A stretch of 64,000 nt of DNA from assembly GCA_011503125.2 (NCBI GenBank), contig WWBZ02000073.1, positions 3,224,001 to 3,288,000 of the forward strand. The letters are read 5' to 3'. A model generated the notes under the pieces. That model had not been told where the DNA came from. It was given only the letters and a program-made list of their open reading frames with translations, and did not search any database. Below, piece by piece: positions 58,316 to 64,000 of this stretch. Source of the stretch: Botryosphaeria dothidea. Lineage: Eukaryota; Ascomycota; Dothideomycetes; Botryosphaeriales; Botryosphaeriaceae. The number at the start of each line of letters is the position of its first letter. The stretch's first letter is position 1. The position numbers were made by a program, and so were the translations under genes.

Positions 58316-60747
58316 AGATAGATAGATAAATTTATTTCTTCCCGATATAGCTTCCTTACGGGTCTATACGGGGCTAGCTATTTATAGTTATTTTATACGA
58401 GAGGAAAAATCTTTTCGCCTAGTAAAAACCCCTTCTCTCTCTCTAGGTATACTATCCTATACTAGTTTTTATTTTTTCTTCTTACTAGTAGCGGCTACTA
58501 TAATAGCTCTATATTTACCTACTAAACCTATCTCTTTAGTTCTTATCCTCGTAGTTATCCGGGTTCTAGTAGTCCTAGTAGTCCTAGTTATTCTCCTAGT
58601 TCCTCTTTCTAGTTATCTTTCTATATTAGTTTTCTTACTAGACTAAATTACTTAAGTAGCTCTAGGCGTAAGAACTAGTCTATTACTACTTTAATCTCCT
58701 TCTTTATTAAGAGAAGGAAGTAGTAGTCCGTAGTTCCTATTCTTTAGAGTATCTATACTCTACTCTATTAGAAGTAGAAGTAGAAGAGAAGGATATACTT
58801 TAGGATTTATCTATACTAGCCGTATAGATAGGTAGGACTAGAGTACCCTAGTACCTTACGCCTTAAGAGAAAGTTCTTTAGTCTAATATACTCTATACGT
58901 AGTAGGATAGCGAGTATACTCTATAGCTTAGATAGTTCGCTGTAGATTTATCTAATTTTTAGGTTCTACTATGTGCTTTAGGCTACTAGCTTATCTTATC
59001 TTCCCTAGCTAGTAGACTTTATCTATCTCTCCTTCTATTTATTCCTATATACTATACGTAGCTTCGTTCGCTCCGGGAGACTTTAGTAGATAGAGAGGTA
59101 GTAGTTAAGAAGTAAGTTTATCTTTTTTCTAAGTAGGGTTCTTCTAGTAGGGCTAGCGGCGCCTCTAGTACTTAGAATAGCCTGAGCTATCTATTTAATA
59201 CTCTAGTAAGTTTCCTCTACTACTACCGCGACTAGGCTATTTCTAGCTCTAATAGCCTAGGCTAGTACTAGTTCGTCTAGGTATAGTAAGAGTAGGGGAA
59301 TTCCTATTTTATACTCTAAGGTTTATATACTAGTTAACTTATACGCCCCTAAGATAGTACGTAGGCACTAGTTTTAGATCTTCTTTAGTAGCTAGATAGC
59401 TATTTTCCTCTACCCTAGAATTTCCTCTAGAATATACTATACCCTATAGCCGTAGGTAAGAACTAGCCTTACTACGGCCGTATAGATATAGCGGGCTTTA
59501 GTAAATAAAGCTCCCTAGATAGACGCTACGAGTCTAGAGAGAGATATATACTATTTAATTACCTTAGCTTCTATTTTCCTAATATAGAGTTTCTATCTAA
59601 GCTTATTATCTACGTAGACTCCTAGAATCTTAATTATCGGCTCTAGGTATCTAGTAAATCTAGGGATACGAATCTCTACTACTATATTAAATCTCCTTAG
59701 TTTTCTTATAAAATAAATAAGGTAATACTTATCGGGCGAGAAAGCTAACCCGTAGATAGCTACCTAGTACTTATAAATTTAATATACTCCCTCTAGTATT
59801 CTATAGTTCTATTCTATAGATCTACTAAAGGTTAGAATATTAGTATTATCGACGAATCTAAGGGGGAAGGTATTACTCCTATATAGCTATATAAGTAGGT
59901 TAGAAGTAAAGAATAGATAGAGTATCGGCGATAGTAAGAATCCCTAGGGAATCCCGGTTAAGGTCTAGATTAGTAGACTAGTAAAGTCTTCGAAGGATAG
60001 CTAAGTAGTACGGTTCTATAGAAAGAATCGGGTAAATCTTTCTATCTATTTTAGGAGTTTTACTATCCTTATATTATAGAGAAGCCTTCTATAAGATACG
60101 TAGTTATATACTTCCGAGATATCTAGGCTAAGAACTAAAGCTACTAGCCCTAGATCTTATACCTAGATAGTATAGATCTATTCTATAAGTAGGTTAAGAG
60201 CTGCTACTACGGATCTATTTTTTCTAGCTTCTATCTATATATTAGGAAGTAGGCCGTATACTTTAGTAGCCTAGAAGATTCTATCTACTATAATCCTCTT
60301 AAGTAGCTTCTCTAGCGTATTAAGTAAAGTAATCGGCCTAAATAACTTAGCTTTAATATAGTCGTCCCTCTATAGTTTTCTAAGAACTATAGTAATAGAG
60401 CTTTTAAACTACCTAGAATAGTATCTAAGTACGAGGTATCCCTAGAAGAGCCTAGTAAGGGGTTCCCTTAGTATCTTAGCGTATTACTTTAGAAATCTAT
60501 TAGTAATCTTATCTAGGCCTAGTACTTTATCTAGGGGAAGCTTCTTAATAGTATAGAGGACCTACTCTTTAGTAAAGTCTTAGGGAATCTCTACTAGTAC
60601 TAGGTATATATATCTATCTAGATCTAAGAGGTTAGTAGCCCTAGGAGATAGAAAGAACTAGTTAGTAAGGATTTCTATCTTAGACTAGTTATCGTAATAT
60701 AGTTATTTATCTACTTTCTAGAGGGGTAGGAACTAAGATAGGGCTAG
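58316..60747 (-). mobile_element. LINE-A copy A8, 5'-truncated (2.43 kb)
   Basis: Minus-strand LINE 3' half with tail AGATAGATAGATAAATTTA at the left; truncated within ORF2 before the RT core, matching about 9335 of A2. TSD AAAGAATTATATAT at 58302-58315 and 60748-60761. RT box F-V-D-N near 59846. The usual outcome of incomplete reverse transcription. Confidence 0.92.
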
Positions 60748-60761
60748 AAAGAATTATATAT

Positions 60762-62990
60762 AATTTAATAGAAGCTAGGTAGGCCTATAATTAGAATCGC
60801 TAGATAATCTATCTCGCTTACTATAGTACTAGCTTTTAGTTTACTTTTACGTACTCGAATAAATTAGATATACTTAGTATTATTAAATTTACTCTAAATC
60901 TAATACTTAAGCGATATAAGAATATCGTAGTCTTCTTTAGAACTAACGGAGAAAAAACTCTTAGTACTTAATTTTAGTAAGAGCTAAGATCTAGAGAAAT
61001 TACGCTCGAAACCTTAGCTCTAAATACTCTAGCCTAGAACGGCTATTCTAAATAATTTAGGAGTATTCTTTAAGTTAAGGCTAGAGTAATAAGAATTAGC
61101 TCTAAGCTACTTTAATCTCTTTAGCTAGAAGTTATTAAAGTAGTAGGCTATATTCTTAACTATACCCTATAAGAACGACTAAATTAGAAAATCTCTTTCG
61201 AAGCTATTATAGGCTATAAACCTAAGGCTTCTTACCTACGGGTATACGGCTATAAAGCGTATCTTTTAAGATATCTAATTCCCCGTATATATAAACTTAC
61301 CGAACGAGCCTATATTAGATATCTCGTTAGATATAATTCTACGAATATCTATCGAATTTAGGTACTAAGCCTACGTAAGATTATTAGAATAAGAGATATT
61401 ACCTTTAACGAGAACGAGTTCTATACGCTAGAAGATCTAGATTTAGTATAAATCTTAGAAGAAGAATAAAAAGAGTTTTTAGATATCTTAATCCTACTAC
61501 GTCTTCTATAACTAGAAGACCTACTAAAATTAGAAGCTTTAGAGCTTAAATTCTCTATAATTACTCTATAAGAGAAGGATACTATAGAGCCTACTCTACT
61601 ACTAGCGTTAATAACTCTAAAAGAGACTCTAGCTTCGTAATAAGAGCTAGCTACTCGACTAGGCTCCTCTAAGCTATTAGATCTTCTAGATCTACTAAGA
61701 CGTCTAGATAGACTTCTACCTACTTAATACGACGTTCCTCCTCTACTAGGCGCTAATCTAAGTAATAGAGTACTCTAAGAAGACTAAATTTTAGATAATA
61801 TTAGCTTAGATACTATATTACCTAAGAAGGTAAAAAGATTAACTAGGAAATAGATATATATAGCCGCTATATAGATAGTCTAAGATCTCTTAGAATACTA
61901 CTCTATATTCTTAGCTAGTATAACTAATAAATAGCCGTTATTAGAGGCTAAAATTTACTAAGATTAATTACTACCTCTACTATAAAACTTTTAAAAACTT
62001 CTTAACTATTCGTATAAGAACGCCTTTTTATAGACTATTATTCTAGAGATTAATATTCTAACGAGTAAGAATATCTAGAAGATTTAGCTATAAAGCGTGG
62101 CTATAGCCTAAAATAAATAGATTATCTCTTTAATCTAGATATTTACCTATAAATTCGATACTAAAGGATACCTACTTAAATTTAAGGCTAGACTCTACGT
62201 ACGGGGTAATCTTTAGTTTATAGAACGAAATACGTTTATAGCTACCCTAGCCGGTAAGTCTTTTAGAAGCCTAATAGCTATTACGATAGTATTCGACCTA
62301 GAAACTCTATAACTTAATACCGTTAATACCTTTATTAATAGTTCTATAAACGAGGAAATTTTCTACTAAATTCTAGATAGATATAACCTCCTCGAAGCTT
62401 AGTTCCTAGGCCCTAAAAGTTAGTACGTTATTCGGCTACTACGGGTACTATATAGACTCTATTAATCTCTAGCTCTTTAGTATAATTACTTTTTAACTAC
62501 GCTTAAACCTTTTAGCTTATAATCTATTCTAGAAGTTAATTATCTTTTTAAAGAAAAAGAATTTATCTTATTCTTCTACGTAGACGATATCTACCTACTC
62601 TATCGTTTAGAGAATAAGAAATCCGCTAATTACTTTATAAGCTAATTAGTATCCGTATATTAAATACGGTTACTAGGGAAACTTACTTAGTTTCTAAATA
62701 TTAGAATTATAAGAAATAGAGCTAAACGAGAGCTCTATCTATATTAGGATTTCTATATTAGTAAGCTTAGAGTTAAGTTTAACTTTTAGCTAAAATCTTA
62801 TTTAACTCTATTATTCTAAGACGATCTTATTTCGGCTATAACCTAAGCCTTAGAGTAAGAAATATACGCTTATTAATAGCGTATCGGATCGATTAATTTC
62901 GCCGTAGTTACCTCTAGGCCGGATATTACTTAGATCTTATCTAGACTATCCGAATTTCTTAAAAATCTCTCTTCTCTTTATTATTACGAC
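60762..62990 (+). mobile_element. Copia-1, part 3: integrase end and reverse transcriptase
   Basis: Integrase C-terminal block with ISFEAIIGYKPKASYLRVYG near 61195-61255, a linker rich in Leu/Glu, then RT with YVDDIYLLYR; the Y-V-D-D box is intact at 62577-62588. RNase H begins with ILSRLSEFLKN and is interrupted after TTATTACGAC (62981-62990). Confidence 0.82.
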
Positions 62991-63148
62991 GGACCGACCG
63001 TGTTGGGTTTCAGTCGGTGTGTAAGACTATTCGGCCAACCTCCCGTCGACTCTTAGTCGACAAAAGGTTTAGCAATAATCAGCCTGGTGGCTAATCGTGC
63101 CCTAACAACTCTATATATAGGTAGATCCGTAATATTTATCTTACCTAC
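62991..63148. mobile_element. Short un-mutated insert in copia-1 RNase H
   Basis: About 158 bp with normal TpG/CpA content inside heavily mutated DNA. The copia frame runs ...YYYD up to 62990 and resumes at 63149 as A-N-R-V-I-K-Y, so the insert is clean. From 63001 it reads TGTTGGGTTTC and later CCTAACA (63104-63110) and a TATATATAGG box, terminal bases often seen in copia LTRs, so a solo LTR or small non-autonomous element is possible. Only ACG repeats at both edges; no convincing TSD. Confidence 0.55.
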
Positions 63149-63862
63149 GCTAATAGAGTAATTAAGTATCTTTTAGATATAAAGACTCTTATAATCTTCT
63201 TCTTAGAACTCTAGAAAAATTCTCTAAAGTAGATTTTTCTTATCTATAGTAACGCCTTATTCGGAAATAACTCTACGACCTAGAAAAGCTACTAAGGCTT
63301 AATCTTTTTACTATTTAATAGCTCTATTAACTAAGTAGTAAATAAGTAGTAGACGATTACTACGTTAAGTACTAAAGCCGAACTTCTAGCTCTATTAACT
63401 ATAGCTAAAGAAATAATTTAGTAGAAACGTCTTTTCTAGGAACTCGACTTTACTCTAGGTTATTCTATTAATATTTAGTACGATAACCGCTAAACGATTC
63501 GACTACTCGAAGAACCTATATCTTAGCTTAATACTAAGCTACGATATATCGATATTTATTACTATTAGCTACGCTAGAAGGTCCGTAAGAACCGGATTTT
63601 CCTTACCTAGTCTCTATTAGCCGAAATAATTACGAACGGCCTTATAAAGTAACTACCGCCCTAGCGATTTAGATAATTTATAAAATAACTTAATCTAACG
63701 GATATTAAGCCCGTTATAGGCTAGGAATAGGCCTTAAATTATAAAATAAATCTTCCTTATTCGACGTTCTAGGACTTAGTATACTTAGTTTACCGTTATT
63801 TATCCTATCTAGTATTTCTTTTTATTATAATAGCTATTTAATAAGCTATTATAAAGGAGGTA
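63149..63862 (+). mobile_element. Copia-1, part 4: RNase H end and polypurine tract
   Basis: RNase H blocks SNALFGNNSTT (near 63250), TLSTKAELLALLTIAKE (near 63365) and a final NGLIK.LPP block (near 63636). The polypurine-like ATAAAGGAGGTA (63851-63862) precedes the 3' LTR. Confidence 0.8.
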
Positions 63863-64000
63863 TATAACGGTTTAGATATTACTTAGGTATACGGTAGTAA
63901 TTTAGATATCTACCTACTATCTAATCTACTCCGTACTTAAAAATACTACCTAATATCTATCTAATTACTATCTTAACTCTACTTAATTTATATCTAATAG
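63863..64000 (+). repeat. Copia-1 3' LTR, cut by the window edge
   Basis: 138 bp aligned with 51028-51165, starting TATAACGGTTTAG. The differences I see are transitions. The rest of the LTR, its TSD, and the right parts of copia-2 and A1 should lie past 64000. Confidence 0.88.

Larger units (their letters stand above)
5005..64000. mobile_element. RIP-mutated nested retrotransposon block
   Basis: From here to the end of the window I find only retroelements inserted into one another. CpA and TpG are rare and TpA and CTAG are very frequent, the mark of RIP, a fungal process that mutates duplicated DNA in the sexual cycle. Exceptions with many intact CpA/TpG are 5005-5215, parts of Gypsy1 (11950-17700), the left and middle of Gypsy3 (28746-36100), 41400-42265 and 62991-63148. 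The block probably lies in constitutive heterochromatin (subtelomeric, pericentromeric or an AT isochore); which one cannot be told here. Confidence 0.9.

Overview
The window comes from a filamentous ascomycete (Pezizomycotina; possibly Dothideomycetes, but the class is a guess). Evidence is the gene set (END3 with a 98-nt intron and a secreted haem peroxidase with 54- and 56-nt introns), consensus fungal splice sites, and a long block ruined by repeat-induced point mutation (RIP): CpA and its complement TpG are almost gone and replaced by TpA, so CAG/CAA/TGG codons have become stops throughout.

Layout. 1-5004 is ordinary unique DNA with two divergent genes: END3 (endocytic actin-patch adaptor, minus) and a plant-type secreted peroxidase (plus). 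From about 5005 to the right edge I see no host gene, only nested retroelements. I name LINE-A copies A1-A8 (Tad1-like non-LTR elements, about 5.14 kb, tail of TCTA-type repeats), one LINE-B fragment, three Ty3/gypsy chromoviruses (Gypsy1-3) and two Ty1/copia elements.

Nesting, read from target-site duplications (TSDs): A1 starts at about 5005 and its right part is outside the window or lost. Inserted in A1 are LINE-B (5650-6194), A2 (6618-11751), Gypsy1 (11952-17705, TSD TAGAG), A3 (18308-23453), the chimeric copy A4 (23468-42265) and copia-2 (from 42461). Inside A4 sits Gypsy2 (24614-40894, TSD CCTTA), and inside Gypsy2 sits Gypsy3 (28746-37095, TSD ACTAA). Inside copia-2 sit A5, A6 and copia-1 (from 51028). 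Inside copia-1 sit A7, A8 and a short un-mutated insert at 62991-63148.

Most unusual content: (i) Gypsy2 and Gypsy3, two distinct families, each carry a third ORF antisense to gag-pol, with a basic N-terminus, a C-x2-C-x7-C cluster and a coiled coil, interrupted by a phase-1 spliceosomal intron on the antisense strand and preceded by the same 17-bp palindrome built on CGG-C-CCG. (ii) A4 is a two-part retrocopy: a 5'-truncated LINE joined to about 560 bp of unrelated, un-mutated, hairpin-rich sequence. (iii) RIP fades where repeats meet unique DNA, leaving an almost pristine LINE 5' end at 5005-5215.

All reads are by eye. Boundaries backed by TSDs should be good to a few bases; boundaries of decayed ORFs are approximate.
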